Shown here: piece after piece, positions 17,154 to 25,940 of the stretch
Position numbering within the stretch: position 1 is the first letter of the stretch
Layout of the letters: every line of letters begins with the position of its first letter
NCBI RefSeq assembly: GCF_040227235.1
Contig: NZ_JBELNZ010000001.1
Coordinates: 496,001-560,000 of the forward strand
Direction: 5' to 3'
Length of the DNA stretch: 64,000 bases
Source of the DNA: Parafrigoribacterium_A soli
GTDB taxonomy: Bacteria > Actinomycetota > Actinomycetes > Actinomycetales > Microbacteriaceae
Made by a program: the position numbers and the translations under genes
The notes under the pieces: generated by a model
The model's input: the letters and a program-made list of their open reading frames with translations, nothing else
Databases searched by the model: none
Told to the model about the DNA's origin: nothing

Positions 17154-18089
17154 TTACTCGTTTACCAGTCGGGCGCCGTGCACGGGACCCGTGGCGCGCA
17201 CGACCGTGAGGCGGGCGGCGCTGAGCGCGATCTGCAGCTCGAGGGCGTGGTCGAGGTCGGCTGCGAGGAACGCGACGGTGGGACCGGAGCCAGAGATCAT
17301 GCCCGCGAGAGCGCCGTTCTCCTCGCCCAGCTCGATGATGGCCGCGAGCTCGGGTTCGAGGTGCAGCGCCGGCGCCTGCAGGTCGTTGTGGAGCACCTCG
17401 GCAAGCATGTGCGGGTCGCCGGCGCGCAGGGCCTGCAGCACGAGAGCGTCGACCTGCGGCTGCACCTCGGCCGGGAAGATGTCCTGGGAGTGACGCTCGC
17501 GATGCCGGTCCAGCTCGCGGTAGACCTCCGGAGTGCTCATGCCGAAGTCGGCGAACGCGAAGACCCACTGGAAGACGCCCTTGGCGAGGGCCGGGCTCAG
17601 CTGATCACCCCGGCCGGTGCCGATCGCGGTGCCACCGCTGAACGCGAAGGGCACATCGGAGCCGAGTTTCTGTGCGAGCTCGAGCAGCTCCTCGCGACTG
17701 AGGCCGGTGCCCCACAGCGCGTCGCAGGCAAGTAGCGTGGCAGCGGCATCCGCGGAGCCCCCGCCCATGCCGCCCGCGATCGGAACGTGCTTCTCGATCT
17801 CGAGCCGCACGCCGCCGCGGAAGTCGGCCTTGCGCGCGAGCAGCGTTGCCGCCTTGATCGCGAGATTCGAGCCGTCGGTGGCGAGGCCGGAGACATCCAC
17901 GGTGCCAGAGAACGACACGGAGAAGTCGTCTGCCGGGTAGGCGCGCACGTCTTCGCAGAGCGAAACGGCCTGGTACGCGGTGGCAACATCGTGGTAGCCG
18001 TCGTCGAGCAGCGCCCCCACTTTGAGGAACACATTGATCTTGCCCGGTGCTCGCGCGTGTACCACCTGTGGAGCGGCCGAGGTGGTCAT
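17154..18089 (-). CDS. ispE: 4-diphosphocytidyl-2-C-methyl-D-erythritol kinase
   Basis: GHMP-family kinase, 311 aa, that phosphorylates CDP-methylerythritol in the MEP isoprenoid pathway. Seen: APGKINVFLKVG at the N-terminus (catalytic Lys), the ATP loop VPIAGGMGGGSADAA near residue 100, and the late GMISGSGPTVAFLA motif. It is the last gene of metG-tatD-rsmA-ispE, a conserved actinobacterial order. AACCTA at 18096-18101 (TAGGTT on the minus strand) is 6 nt from the ATG, so ispE may also have its own leaderless promoter in the 33-nt gap after rsmA. Confidence 0.96.
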   Translation of the reverse strand: MTTSAAPQVVHARAPGKINVFLKVGALLDDGYHDVATAYQAVSLCEDVRAYPADDFSVSFSGTVDVSGLATDGSNLAIKAATLLARKADFRGGVRLEIEKHVPIAGGMGGGSADAAATLLACDALWGTGLSREELLELAQKLGSDVPFAFSGGTAIGTGRGDQLSPALAKGVFQWVFAFADFGMSTPEVYRELDRHRERHSQDIFPAEVQPQVDALVLQALRAGDPHMLAEVLHNDLQAPALHLEPELAAIIELGEENGALAGMISGSGPTVAFLAADLDHALELQIALSAARLTVVRATGPVHGARLVNE

Positions 18090-18122
18090 GACTCCAACCT
18101 AGCCGACCGTTTCCGGCACTCG

Positions 18123-18965
18123 TTACTCGCGGGCACGGGCTATCGCGACGAAGTCGTCTACCGTAAGCTCCTCGCCCCGCGCGGTCGGGGCGATTCCGAC
18201 CTTCTCCATGACCGCGGATGCCGTGGCACTGCCGCCGAGGACGCCCGCGAGCGCCTGCCGCAGCATCTTCCTTCGCTGCTGGAATGCGGCATCCACGAGC
18301 TGGAACGTGGCGAGGCGCTCGGCCTCACTGCCCATCGGCCGGGACCGCAGCTCGAACCCGACGAGGATCGAATCGACGTTCGGTACCGGCCAGAACACCT
18401 GCCTGCTCACCTGGCCCGCGACCCTCCATTCGCCGTACCAGGCGGCCTTCACGCTCGGGCTCCCGTAGACCTTGGAACCGGGCGGAGCTGCGATCCGCTG
18501 GCCCACCTCCGCCTGCACCATGACGAGCCCGGAGGTGATCGCCGGGAAGTGCTCCAGGAAGTGCAGCAGCACAGGCACGGAGATGTTGTACGGCAGGTTG
18601 GCGACGAGCGTCGTCGGTGCGCCCGGGAGCTCGGTGACCTTCATCGCGTCCTCCGTGACGACGGTGAGGTCGGCGCCGGGCTGCATGAGTTCGACGGTGA
18701 GCGGCAGCTGGGCCGCGAGCCGCTTGTCGATCTCCACCGCAACGACGGACGCGCCGGTCTCGAGCAGCCCGAGCGTGAGCGAGCCGAGCCCCGGACCGAC
18801 CTCCACGACGGTCTCGCCAGACTGCACTCCGGCCACCCTGACGATGCGGCGGACCGTGTTCGCATCGATGACGAAGTTCTGCCCCAGCTTCTTGGTGGGC
18901 TGGATGCCGAGCAGTTCCGCGAGGTCGCGGATCTCGGCCGGGCCGAGCAGCTTCGACTCAGTCAT
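18123..18965 (-). CDS. rsmA: 16S rRNA (adenine1518-N6/adenine1519-N6)-dimethyltransferase
   Basis: KsgA/RsmA methyltransferase, 280 aa, dimethylating two adjacent adenines near the 3' end of 16S rRNA during small-subunit maturation. Motifs: KKLGQNFVID, SAM motif VEVGPGLGSLT, VVAVEIDKRL, VTEDAMK, and catalytic NLPYNIS, with the C-terminal FQQRRKMLRQAL typical of the family. The ATG at 18965 has GGGGAG 7 nt upstream. A longer frame from 18986 starts inside an interspersed repeat and is rejected. It is co-directional with tatD (45-nt gap) and ispE. Confidence 0.96.
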   Translation of the reverse strand: MTESKLLGPAEIRDLAELLGIQPTKKLGQNFVIDANTVRRIVRVAGVQSGETVVEVGPGLGSLTLGLLETGASVVAVEIDKRLAAQLPLTVELMQPGADLTVVTEDAMKVTELPGAPTTLVANLPYNISVPVLLHFLEHFPAITSGLVMVQAEVGQRIAAPPGSKVYGSPSVKAAWYGEWRVAGQVSRQVFWPVPNVDSILVGFELRSRPMGSEAERLATFQLVDAAFQQRRKMLRQALAGVLGGSATASAVMEKVGIAPTARGEELTVDDFVAIARARE

Positions 18966-18975
18966 GCGCGCTCTC

Positions 18976-18994
18976 CCCTTCGACAAGCTCAGGG
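18976..18994. repeat. Interspersed repeat CCCTTCGACAAGCTCAGGG
   Basis: A 19-bp imperfect palindrome, CCCTTCGACAAGCTCAGGG, between tatD and rsmA. Its minus-strand end, GAAGGGGAGAG, provides the ribosome-binding site of rsmA. It belongs to the short repeat family also seen at 50456-50477, 56255-56326 and 60269-60327. Confidence 0.6.
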
Positions 18995-19010
18995 AACGAA
19001 AGGTGATGCA

Positions 19011-19919
19011 TCAGGCGAGGTCGGCCGGATCAATGGCCTCGTCGTAGGGCGAGCCCGCATCCTGCGTCACGGCCTCGGCGTTCCAGCTTCCGTAGACCAG
19101 CTCGGTGTTCGAGGAGATCTGCGCCGCGAGCATCGAGACCTCGGTTCCGAGGTGGTCGGCCATCGCGCGCAGAGTGTGCGGTATGAGGTAGGAGGAATTG
19201 CGGCGCCCGCGGAACGGCGTCGGCGTGAGGTAGGGCGCATCCGTCTCGACCAGGATCTGGGCGCGCGGAACGACCTCAAGCGCCTCGCGCAGGTACGCCG
19301 CGTTCTTGAACGTCACCGTGCCGGAGAAGGACAGATACCAGCCGTTATCGGCACAGATCTTCGCGAGTTCCGCGTCGCCGGAGAAGCAGTGGAACACCGT
19401 GCGCTCGGGGGCGCCGACCCGGCGAAGGGTGGCGAGCACGTCGTCGTGCGCGTCGCGATCGTGGATCTGCAGGGCGAGGTCGTGGCGCTTGGCGATCTCG
19501 ATGTGCGCCTCGAAGGAGCGAAACTGTGCCGCCCTGCCCGACTCGTCGGTGCGGAAGAAGTCGAGCCCGGTCTCGCCGATCGCCCGAACCCTCGGGCGCG
19601 TGGCGAGGTCGTCGATCTCGGCGAGCGCGGCATCCAGTTCGCCCGCCGCCTCATACCGCGGCGCCTCGTTCGGGTGGATGGCCACGGCCGCGAGCATCCG
19701 CGGCTCTCGTGCCGCCATTTCGGCCGACCAGCGCGAGGACTCCAGGTCGTCGCCTACCTGCACCACGCCGCGAACGCCGACGCTGCTGGCCCGATCGAGA
19801 AGCTCGAGGTAGTCGAGCGAGTCCGGCCAGTCGCTGGGATTGAGATGGGTGTGGTTGTCGTAGACCGGCACGACCAGCGCCTCGGGCAGAGGCGGGTAGC
19901 TCGTGTCGCGTTCACTCAT
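19011..19919 (-). CDS. tatD: TatD-family metal-dependent hydrolase (putative DNase)
   Basis: TIM-barrel metal hydrolase, 302 aa, of the TatD/YcfH family, associated with DNA or D-amino-acid hydrolysis. Motifs: VYDNHTHLN (metal-binding HxH) at the N-terminus, AIHPNEAP, IGETGLDFF (family signature with Glu), LQIHDRDAHDD, FHCFSGD, and LVETDAPYLTPTPFRG near the C-terminus. It lies 13 nt after metG and upstream of rsmA, the usual arrangement. The biochemical role of this branch is poorly defined, so the symbol follows family usage. Confidence 0.92.
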   Translation of the reverse strand: MSERDTSYPPLPEALVVPVYDNHTHLNPSDWPDSLDYLELLDRASSVGVRGVVQVGDDLESSRWSAEMAAREPRMLAAVAIHPNEAPRYEAAGELDAALAEIDDLATRPRVRAIGETGLDFFRTDESGRAAQFRSFEAHIEIAKRHDLALQIHDRDAHDDVLATLRRVGAPERTVFHCFSGDAELAKICADNGWYLSFSGTVTFKNAAYLREALEVVPRAQILVETDAPYLTPTPFRGRRNSSYLIPHTLRAMADHLGTEVSMLAAQISSNTELVYGSWNAEAVTQDAGSPYDEAIDPADLA

Positions 19920-19932
19920 CGTGTGCGCCCCG

Positions 19933-21516
19933 TCACGCTTCCTGGGTCTCGATTCGCGGGAAGAGCGCCTCGAGCACGCTGACCCGGCTGCCCACGGGCA
20001 GCTGGCCCCAGCGGGACGAGTCCGAGATCAGCTGCTCCTCGAGCGACCCGAGTGAACCTGCGGTGCCGAGCGCGTCCCACAGCTTGGCGGTGGCCTCCGG
20101 AATGACCGGCGACAGCAGCACGGCGAGCGCCCGAAGACCCTCGGATGCGGTGTACAGCACCGTGCCGAGCCTCGCGCGAGTCTCGTCCGACTTCGCCAGC
20201 ACCCACGGCTCCTGCGTCGTGATGTAGCCGTTGAGCTCGTCGACGACGGTCCAGACCGCGGCAATGGCCTCGTCGATCGCGAGGCGCTTCATGGCGGCAT
20301 CCGCCTGGATGTAGGCGATCGCGAGGGTGCTCTGGATCTTGACGTCGACATCCAGGTATTCGGCCGGGGCCGGGATGACGCCGTCGTAGTAGCGATTCAC
20401 CATGGCGATGACGCGCGAGGCGAGGTTTCCGAAACCGTTGGCGAGTTCTGCCTGGTAGCGGGCCGCGAGGTCCTCCCAGCTGAACGAGCCGTCCTGCCCG
20501 AAGTGGATGGCGCTCAGGAAGTAGTAGCGGAACGCATCCGCCCCGAAGGTGTCGGTGATCTGCTGCGGCGCGATGCCGGTGAGCTTGGACTTGGACATCT
20601 TCTCGCCGCCGACGAGCAGCCAGCCGTGACCGAAGACCTGCTTGGGAGGCTCGAGGCCCGCGGCCATCAGCATCGCGGGCCAGATCACGGCGTGGAAGCG
20701 CGCGATGTCCTTACCCACCAGCTGGGTGGCCGGCCAGCGACGGTCGAAGTTCTCCTGGTCGGTGCCGTAGCCGATCGCGGTGATGTAGTTGAGCAGAGCG
20801 TCGAACCAGACGTACAGCACGTGGCTGTCGTCCCAGGGCAGCTTGATGCCCCAGTCGAAGCTCGAGCGGGAGATCGAGAGGTCGTCGAGGCCACCCTTGA
20901 CGAACTGGATGATCTCGTTGCGCACGCTCTCCGGCTGCACGAAGTCCGGCCGCTTCTCATAGAGGTCGAGCAGCTGCTGCTCAAACTGGCTCATCCTGAA
21001 GAAGTAATTGCGCTCCTTGAGAATTTCCACAGGAATCGAGTGGATCTTGCAGACCAGCTGCCCCACGTAGTCGCCGTCCTTGGTCTCGAGCAGATCGTCG
21101 AGTTGCTTGTACTCCTCGCAGCCGACGCAGTAGTAGCCCTCGTACTCGCCCGAGTAGATGAATCCGTCGTCGTAGAGCTTCTGCAGGAACAGCACAACGG
21201 CGCTCTCGTGGCGCTCGTCGGTCGTGCGAATGAAGTCGTCATTGCGGATGTTGATGGTCGCAAGCAGAGGCTGCCAGGCATCCGCCACCAGCTTGTCGGC
21301 CCAGGCCTTCGGGGTCGTGTCGTTCGCGACTGCTGTGCGCAGGATCTTCTGGCCGTGCTCGTCGGTGCCCGTGAGCAGCCAGGTGTCGTCGCCGCTCTGG
21401 CGATGCCAGCGAGCGAGCACGTCCGCCGCAACTTCGGTGTACGCGTGGCCGATGTGCGGCACGTCGTTCACGTAGAAGATGGGGGTCGCAATATAGAAGG
21501 AGTTACGCGCGGCCAT
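19933..21516 (-). CDS. metG: Methionyl-tRNA synthetase
   Basis: Class I aminoacyl-tRNA synthetase, 527 aa. Motifs: PIFYVNDVPHIGHAYTE (HIGH), TGTDEHGQKI, a zinc-knuckle insert with GYYCVGCEEY (one CxxC pair), YVWFDALLNY and KMSKSKLTG. The anticodon-binding helical domain follows and the protein stops without the C-terminal EMAP-like tRNA-binding domain, the short form common in actinobacteria. The ATG at 21516 has TTAGGA upstream; another ATG lies three codons earlier (21525). A much longer open frame upstream overlaps the divergent aldo-keto reductase and is not coding. First gene of metG-tatD-rsmA-ispE. Confidence 0.97.
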   Translation of the reverse strand: MAARNSFYIATPIFYVNDVPHIGHAYTEVAADVLARWHRQSGDDTWLLTGTDEHGQKILRTAVANDTTPKAWADKLVADAWQPLLATINIRNDDFIRTTDERHESAVVLFLQKLYDDGFIYSGEYEGYYCVGCEEYKQLDDLLETKDGDYVGQLVCKIHSIPVEILKERNYFFRMSQFEQQLLDLYEKRPDFVQPESVRNEIIQFVKGGLDDLSISRSSFDWGIKLPWDDSHVLYVWFDALLNYITAIGYGTDQENFDRRWPATQLVGKDIARFHAVIWPAMLMAAGLEPPKQVFGHGWLLVGGEKMSKSKLTGIAPQQITDTFGADAFRYYFLSAIHFGQDGSFSWEDLAARYQAELANGFGNLASRVIAMVNRYYDGVIPAPAEYLDVDVKIQSTLAIAYIQADAAMKRLAIDEAIAAVWTVVDELNGYITTQEPWVLAKSDETRARLGTVLYTASEGLRALAVLLSPVIPEATAKLWDALGTAGSLGSLEEQLISDSSRWGQLPVGSRVSVLEALFPRIETQEA

Positions 21517-21627
21517 GCTGAACATCCTAATTGGCGGATACCGGGCGCCCCGCTGCGTGACGCCGAGACGGGGTCGAGCGGCATGCCGTCTCGGTTTTCT
21601 CGCAGAAGGTCCGGTTAAGCTGCGGTA

Positions 21628-22494
21628 ATGAGATTTCGCCGCATCGGAGACGTGACGGTCAGCGCCATCGGACTCGGCGGGATGCCGCTGTCGGTGCAGG
21701 GCAGGCCCGACCGGGATCGAGCCATCGCCACGGTGCACGCCGCGCTCGACGCGGGAATCACCCTCATCGACACGGCGGATGCCTACACGCTCGATGCCGA
21801 CGGCCAGGGACACAACGAGCTGCTCATCGCCGAGGCGCTCGCCGCATACCCCGGCGACAGCTCGGCTGTGCTCATCGCCACCAAGGGCGGCCTGATCCAT
21901 CGCGACGTCAGTCCGTGGGACCGCGACGGCTCCCCCGAGCACCTGAAGCGCGCGGCCGAGGAGTCTCGCGAACGGCTCGGGGTCGACTCGATCGGGCTGT
22001 ACCAGTTCCACCGGCCAGACCCCGCGGTCGAGTATCGCGAGTCGATCGAGGCGCTCGCCGCCCTGCTCGACGACGGCGTCATCCGGATGGCAGGCATTTC
22101 GAACGCGAGCGTCGAGCAGATCACCCTGGCGAACGAGGTGCTCGACGGGAGGCTGGCCTCGGTACAGAACCGCTTCTCCCCCGTCTACCGCGACTCCATG
22201 CCCGAACTCGAATATTGCGCGCACCACGAGATTGCCTTCCTGCCGTGGAGCCCGCTCGGTGGCATCGGCAAGGGGGCGGAAGTATTCGCTTCGCAGCCCG
22301 CGTTCACCGAGGTCTCGGATGAGCTGGGCATCAGCCCACAGCGGCTCGCGCTGGCCTGGGAGCTGGCTCTCGAGCACGTCGTCATCCCCATCCCCGGATC
22401 GACGCGACCGGAGAGCATCCGAGACTCGGCCGCGGCGGCCGAACTCGTGCTCACGGCGGAACAACTCGCCGGCTTCAACGGCGAAGGGGCCTAG
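21628..22494 (+). CDS. Aldo-keto reductase
   Basis: NADP-dependent aldo-keto reductase, 288 aa, of unknown substrate. The catalytic tetrad is visible: LIDTADAYTLD (Asp and Tyr), IATKGGL (Lys) and LYQFHRPD (His). The C-terminal cofactor segment is VIPIPGSTRPESI. TAAGCT (21616-21621) ends 6 nt before the ATG, indicating a leaderless mRNA. It is divergent from metG and followed 3 nt later by the LCP gene on the same strand, so the two are probably co-transcribed. It resembles general stress or pyridoxal-reductase-like AKRs, but that is not decisive. Confidence 0.88.
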   Translation: MRFRRIGDVTVSAIGLGGMPLSVQGRPDRDRAIATVHAALDAGITLIDTADAYTLDADGQGHNELLIAEALAAYPGDSSAVLIATKGGLIHRDVSPWDRDGSPEHLKRAAEESRERLGVDSIGLYQFHRPDPAVEYRESIEALAALLDDGVIRMAGISNASVEQITLANEVLDGRLASVQNRFSPVYRDSMPELEYCAHHEIAFLPWSPLGGIGKGAEVFASQPAFTEVSDELGISPQRLALAWELALEHVVIPIPGSTRPESIRDSAAAAELVLTAEQLAGFNGEGA

Positions 22495-22497
22495 AGC

Positions 22498-23772
22498 ATG
22501 GCCGCAGGAACCCGGGGCAAGCGATCCGCATCGCCCGCGCCCGTGCGGCACGGGCAGCAGAAGGTTCGCGGGCCCGTCGGCACCCTCGCGCGCATCCTCG
22601 CAGTGGTTGTTGCCGTCGCCGTCGTCTCGACCGCATCGATCGCGGGGTTCGCGGTCTGGAACCTCGCCAGCAGTGTGAAGCCGGGCATCCACCTCTCTCA
22701 CCTTGCCGGCAAGCCGAAGGTCGACGTCACCAACATCGGTGCGATCGAGGGTGGCGTCAATATGTTGCTCACCGGTACGGATACGCGCTCCGGCCAGGGC
22801 GGTTCGTTCGCGACCAAGGATGAGTTGCGGGGCAGCTCCGGCGTCGGCAACAACGACGTGACGATGCTCATTCACATCGCCGCCGACCACAAGAGCGTCA
22901 CCGTGATCAGCTTTCCGCGTGACCTGCTCGTTCCGGTGCCGTCGTGTCCGCGCGCCGGCGGCGGCTCGTACCCTTCCGAGTCGCGGGCCATGCTCAACTC
23001 GACCCTCCCCCGCGGCGACCTGCCCTGCGTGGTGCTGACCATCGAGAAGCTGTTGGGCATCGACATCCCCTTCGCTGCAAAGATCACCCTCGACGGTGTG
23101 ATCGCCATGTCGGATGCCGTGGGCGGCGTCAGCGTGTGCATTGCGAGCCCCATCAACGACAGGATGGTGATCCCGCCCGTTCACCTGCCCGCTGGGGAGG
23201 CCACGCTCGTGGGTGCGGACGCGCTGTCGTTTCTGCGCACCCGGCACGGCCTGGTCGGCGGAAGCGACCTTGCCCGCATCAGCAACCAGCAACTGTTCAT
23301 GTCGGCACTCGCGCGCAAGGTCACGAGCGCCGGAGTGCTCAGCAATCCGCTCGAGCTCTATTCGCTCGCCAATGCCGCCGTGCACAACGTGACGATGTCA
23401 GACACGCTGACGAACCCGACGACCCTCGTGGAAATCGCCCTGGCGCTCAAGAACGTCGGACTCGACCACATGGTCTTCCTGCAGTTCCCCAGCGTGGCCG
23501 ACCCCAGTAATCCGAACCGGGTCGTGCCGCAAATCTCCGCAGCCACCGCACTCAAGGCCGCGCTCGCCGCCGACCAACCGGTCGCGCTGAGCGGAACAAC
23601 CGGCGGGGGCACGGTGCTCGTGCCCACCACTCCCACGACGCCGCCCACCGCATCCGGCTCGGCGACAGCGGCGCCCACCACGGCCCCGACTCAGGATGCC
23701 GTGGTGCTTCCGCCGAGCGTGACCGGGCAGACCGCTGCCGATCAGACCTGCGCGAAGGGTCAGGGGCGTTGA
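22498..23772 (+). CDS. LytR-CpsA-Psr (LCP) family cell-wall ligase
   Basis: Membrane-anchored protein, 424 aa, of the LCP family, which transfers glycopolymers (teichoic acid- or arabinogalactan-type) from lipid carriers to peptidoglycan on the outer face of the membrane. Seen: basic N-terminus, one membrane span (about residues 26-55), then LCP motifs LLTGTDTRSG, NDVTMLIHIAADH, VISFPRDLLVPVP (Arg binding the pyrophosphate), and FLRTRHGLVGGSDLARISNQQ. The C-terminal tail (about 365-424) is low-complexity and Thr/Pro/Ala-rich (TTPTTPPTASGSATAAP), a plausible O-glycosylation zone given the mannosyltransferase downstream. Confidence 0.93.
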   Translation: MAAGTRGKRSASPAPVRHGQQKVRGPVGTLARILAVVVAVAVVSTASIAGFAVWNLASSVKPGIHLSHLAGKPKVDVTNIGAIEGGVNMLLTGTDTRSGQGGSFATKDELRGSSGVGNNDVTMLIHIAADHKSVTVISFPRDLLVPVPSCPRAGGGSYPSESRAMLNSTLPRGDLPCVVLTIEKLLGIDIPFAAKITLDGVIAMSDAVGGVSVCIASPINDRMVIPPVHLPAGEATLVGADALSFLRTRHGLVGGSDLARISNQQLFMSALARKVTSAGVLSNPLELYSLANAAVHNVTMSDTLTNPTTLVEIALALKNVGLDHMVFLQFPSVADPSNPNRVVPQISAATALKAALAADQPVALSGTTGGGTVLVPTTPTTPPTASGSATAAPTTAPTQDAVVLPPSVTGQTAADQTCAKGQGR

Positions 23773-23917
23773 CCTAGGCAGCAGCGCAACAGGAGATCCT
23801 GTCCGAGCGATGCTGGTTGCTCCCGTATGAAGCAAGGCGAGCACCCCGGACGAACGCCAGCGGGCGACCGAGCGGCTCGCGGTGGGACAGTCCAGCCGCC
23901 GAAGTTAGGCTCTACCC

Positions 23918-25072
23918 ATGCCGCTCGACTTCCCGCAGGGCGCTGCGAACAGTAGTGCAGAGGAGTTGCGGCGCATCGCGTTCGGACCGTCCAGCACCGA
24001 GGAGGCGCGAGCGGCCGCGACGCGTGAACTCGCGCGCAGGGCGACCGAAGCGGAGCGCGCCGACAAGAGCGAGTCCGCGGTTGAGACGGCGGTCGAGACG
24101 GCGGTTGAGCCGGAGGTCGAGCCAGCGCCCACGGAAGACCCGGTCGCGTCCGCCGACGAGGTCGCGGCGCCGCGCGCGCGACGCAGCATCCCACTCGTGT
24201 GGGTACTGCCGATCGTGATCGTCTCGCTCGTCGTCGGCGCGATTGCGGGCGGAGCGCTCGGGCCGGCAGCCGCTCCGCGCGCCCCCGCCACGGCATCCGA
24301 TGCCGTGAACGGGTCACAGCCGTTGCGAGGCAATCTGGATGCCGCCAGGGCCCAACTCGCCGCGGCGAGCAGCGCCACCGCTTTCCCCGACCCCGGCTTC
24401 GTCGACGGGCAGGGCCTGGAATCCGTCATCCAGGTCGGCGACGATCACTTCAACGACCTCCACATCACGGTGTGGGGTGCCACGAACGCCAGCAACGACA
24501 TCTGTCTCATCGCCGGTGTTCCCGACGGCGTCTTCGCCTCGCAGTGCGTGACGGCGAGGGAGTTCGTCAAGCGCGGAATCACGCTCGGTTTCAACGGATT
24601 CGAGGTGTCGTGGGACGGCGTCTCCACTTCGGAGGTGCCGTCGACCTCGGGGCCGGGGGCGGCGGGACCGTCGGCGAGTCAGGAGACCGTGCCCGTCGTC
24701 GGGAGGGACACCAACCTGCCCCTGGGCGATCTCGATTCCGCCCGCACACTCTTCGCGGCAGCGGCGAGCGAGCAGGTGACCTACCCACACCCCGCGCTGC
24801 TGAGCGGCCTGCGGGAATCAACCGTGCGATACCTCGGCGGAGATCGGGAACTCGTGAGGGCGTGGGTCGCCGAAGACCGCGCTGGCGGGATCTGCCTGCT
24901 GCTCGATCAGAACGGCAAGGGCGCGGTCCACTGCAGCACGGCCTCCGACTTCGTCGCACGCGGGATAGCGGTCGGTATCGGCGAGTACAGCGTCTCCTGG
25001 AACGGACGCGACTGGGCCAGCTCCTCGCCGAGCGGCTATCGACAGGGCATCAGCACGCCCGCGGCAGGCTAG
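23918..25072 (+). CDS. Single-span membrane protein with duplicated extracytoplasmic domain
   Basis: Not a recognised family; 384 aa. A cytoplasmic N-terminus (1-90) has a helical EEARAAATRELARR segment and a repetitive acidic stretch (VETAVETAVEPEVEP). One membrane span follows (about 90-112, LVWVLPIVIVSLVVGAIAGG). The outside part contains two homologous repeats of about 95 residues. Repeat one runs from NLDAARAQLAAAS through VTAREFVKRGITLG to EVSWDG; repeat two runs from DLDSARTLFAAAA through STASDFVARGIAVG to SVSWNG. Each carries two cysteines (ICLI/QC and ICLL/HC) that may form a disulfide. TAGGCT (23906-23911) ends 6 nt before the ATG. The stop overlaps that of rsmI in a shared CTAG. 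Confidence 0.85.
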   Translation: MPLDFPQGAANSSAEELRRIAFGPSSTEEARAAATRELARRATEAERADKSESAVETAVETAVEPEVEPAPTEDPVASADEVAAPRARRSIPLVWVLPIVIVSLVVGAIAGGALGPAAAPRAPATASDAVNGSQPLRGNLDAARAQLAAASSATAFPDPGFVDGQGLESVIQVGDDHFNDLHITVWGATNASNDICLIAGVPDGVFASQCVTAREFVKRGITLGFNGFEVSWDGVSTSEVPSTSGPGAAGPSASQETVPVVGRDTNLPLGDLDSARTLFAAAASEQVTYPHPALLSGLRESTVRYLGGDRELVRAWVAEDRAGGICLLLDQNGKGAVHCSTASDFVARGIAVGIGEYSVSWNGRDWASSSPSGYRQGISTPAAG

Positions 25073-25887
25073 CCTCGAGCGGCGAGCGCGCCCTCGTAGA
25101 GTTCACGGCGGCCAAGCCCGGTCGCCTCTGCGACCTCGACAGAGGCATCCTTCAGTCGGATGCCATCGGCCACGAGTTTCAGCACCTGCGCCACCCCGGT
25201 GCCCAGGTCGATCTCACGAGCAGCGGCGCCCTCGACCACAATGCAGATTTCACCCTTCACACCCGGGGCGGCCCACTCCGCGAGCTCGGCCGCGGTGCCG
25301 CGCTTGACCTCCTCGAAGAGCTTGGTCAGCTCGCGCACGACGACGACCCTGCGGTCAGCGCCGAACGCGGCAGCGACATCCGCAAGGCTGTCGGCCAGCC
25401 GGTTCGGGGACTCGAAGAAGACCATCGTGCGCTCCTCGCGCGCGAGGCTCCCGAGCGCCTTGCGACGGTCACCGCCCTTGCGCGGCAGGAAACCCTCGAA
25501 GCAGAAGCGGTCGGTCGCGAGCCCCGACACGGCGAGCGCGGTGAGCACGGCGGAGGGGCCCGGCAGCGCGGTCACCCGCACCCCGGCGGCAGCGGCGGCG
25601 CTCACGAGAGAGAAGCCCGGGTCGCTGATGGCCGGCATGCCCGCGTCGGTCAGCACGAGCACATCCGTCTCGCGCGCCAGCTCGACGAGTTCGGCCGACT
25701 TCGCCACCTCGTTGTGCTCGTGCAGCGGAATCAGCCTGGGCCGGTTCTCGATGCCGAGCGCCCGCATGAGGTGGATGGTGACGCGGGTGTCCTCGGACGC
25801 GATCACCGTCGCAGAACCGAGCGCTTCAATCAGCCGGGCGGATGCGTCGCCGAGATTGCCGATCGGAGTCGCGGCGAGGATGATCAC
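25069..25887 (-). CDS. rsmI: 16S rRNA (cytidine1402-2'-O)-methyltransferase
   Basis: SAM-dependent tetrapyrrole-methylase-fold enzyme, 272 aa, modifying C1402 in the ribosomal P site. Motifs: ATPIGNLGDAS at the N-terminus, ASEDTRVT, LIPLHEHNE, LTDAGMPAISDPG, VTALPGPSAVLTAL and FEGFLPRKGGDRRKAL, all diagnostic of RsmI. The C-terminal helical part (LKDASVEVAEATGLGRRELYEGAL) is also typical. It is divergent from the O-mannosyltransferase, a pairing common in actinobacteria. Confidence 0.96.
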   Translation of the reverse strand: MIILAATPIGNLGDASARLIEALGSATVIASEDTRVTIHLMRALGIENRPRLIPLHEHNEVAKSAELVELARETDVLVLTDAGMPAISDPGFSLVSAAAAAGVRVTALPGPSAVLTALAVSGLATDRFCFEGFLPRKGGDRRKALGSLAREERTMVFFESPNRLADSLADVAAAFGADRRVVVVRELTKLFEEVKRGTAAELAEWAAPGVKGEICIVVEGAAAREIDLGTGVAQVLKLVADGIRLKDASVEVAEATGLGRRELYEGALAARG

Positions 25888-25940
25888 GGTTCCATCCTCC
25901 CATCCCCCTGTTCGCGGTCGTGCTGGTTAGCATTGCCTCT

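Noticed and set aside
18966..18986. Upstream ATG for rsmA
   Set aside because: It lies inside an interspersed repeat and has no ribosome site; the ATG at 18965 has GGGGAG at proper spacing.
17787..19982. 731-codon plus-strand frame over ispE, rsmA and tatD
   Set aside because: Antisense to three conserved genes; no recognisable domain.
21517..23385. Large N-terminal extension of the metG frame
   Set aside because: MetG homology begins at MAARNSFYIA; the extension overlaps the divergent aldo-keto reductase and LCP genes.
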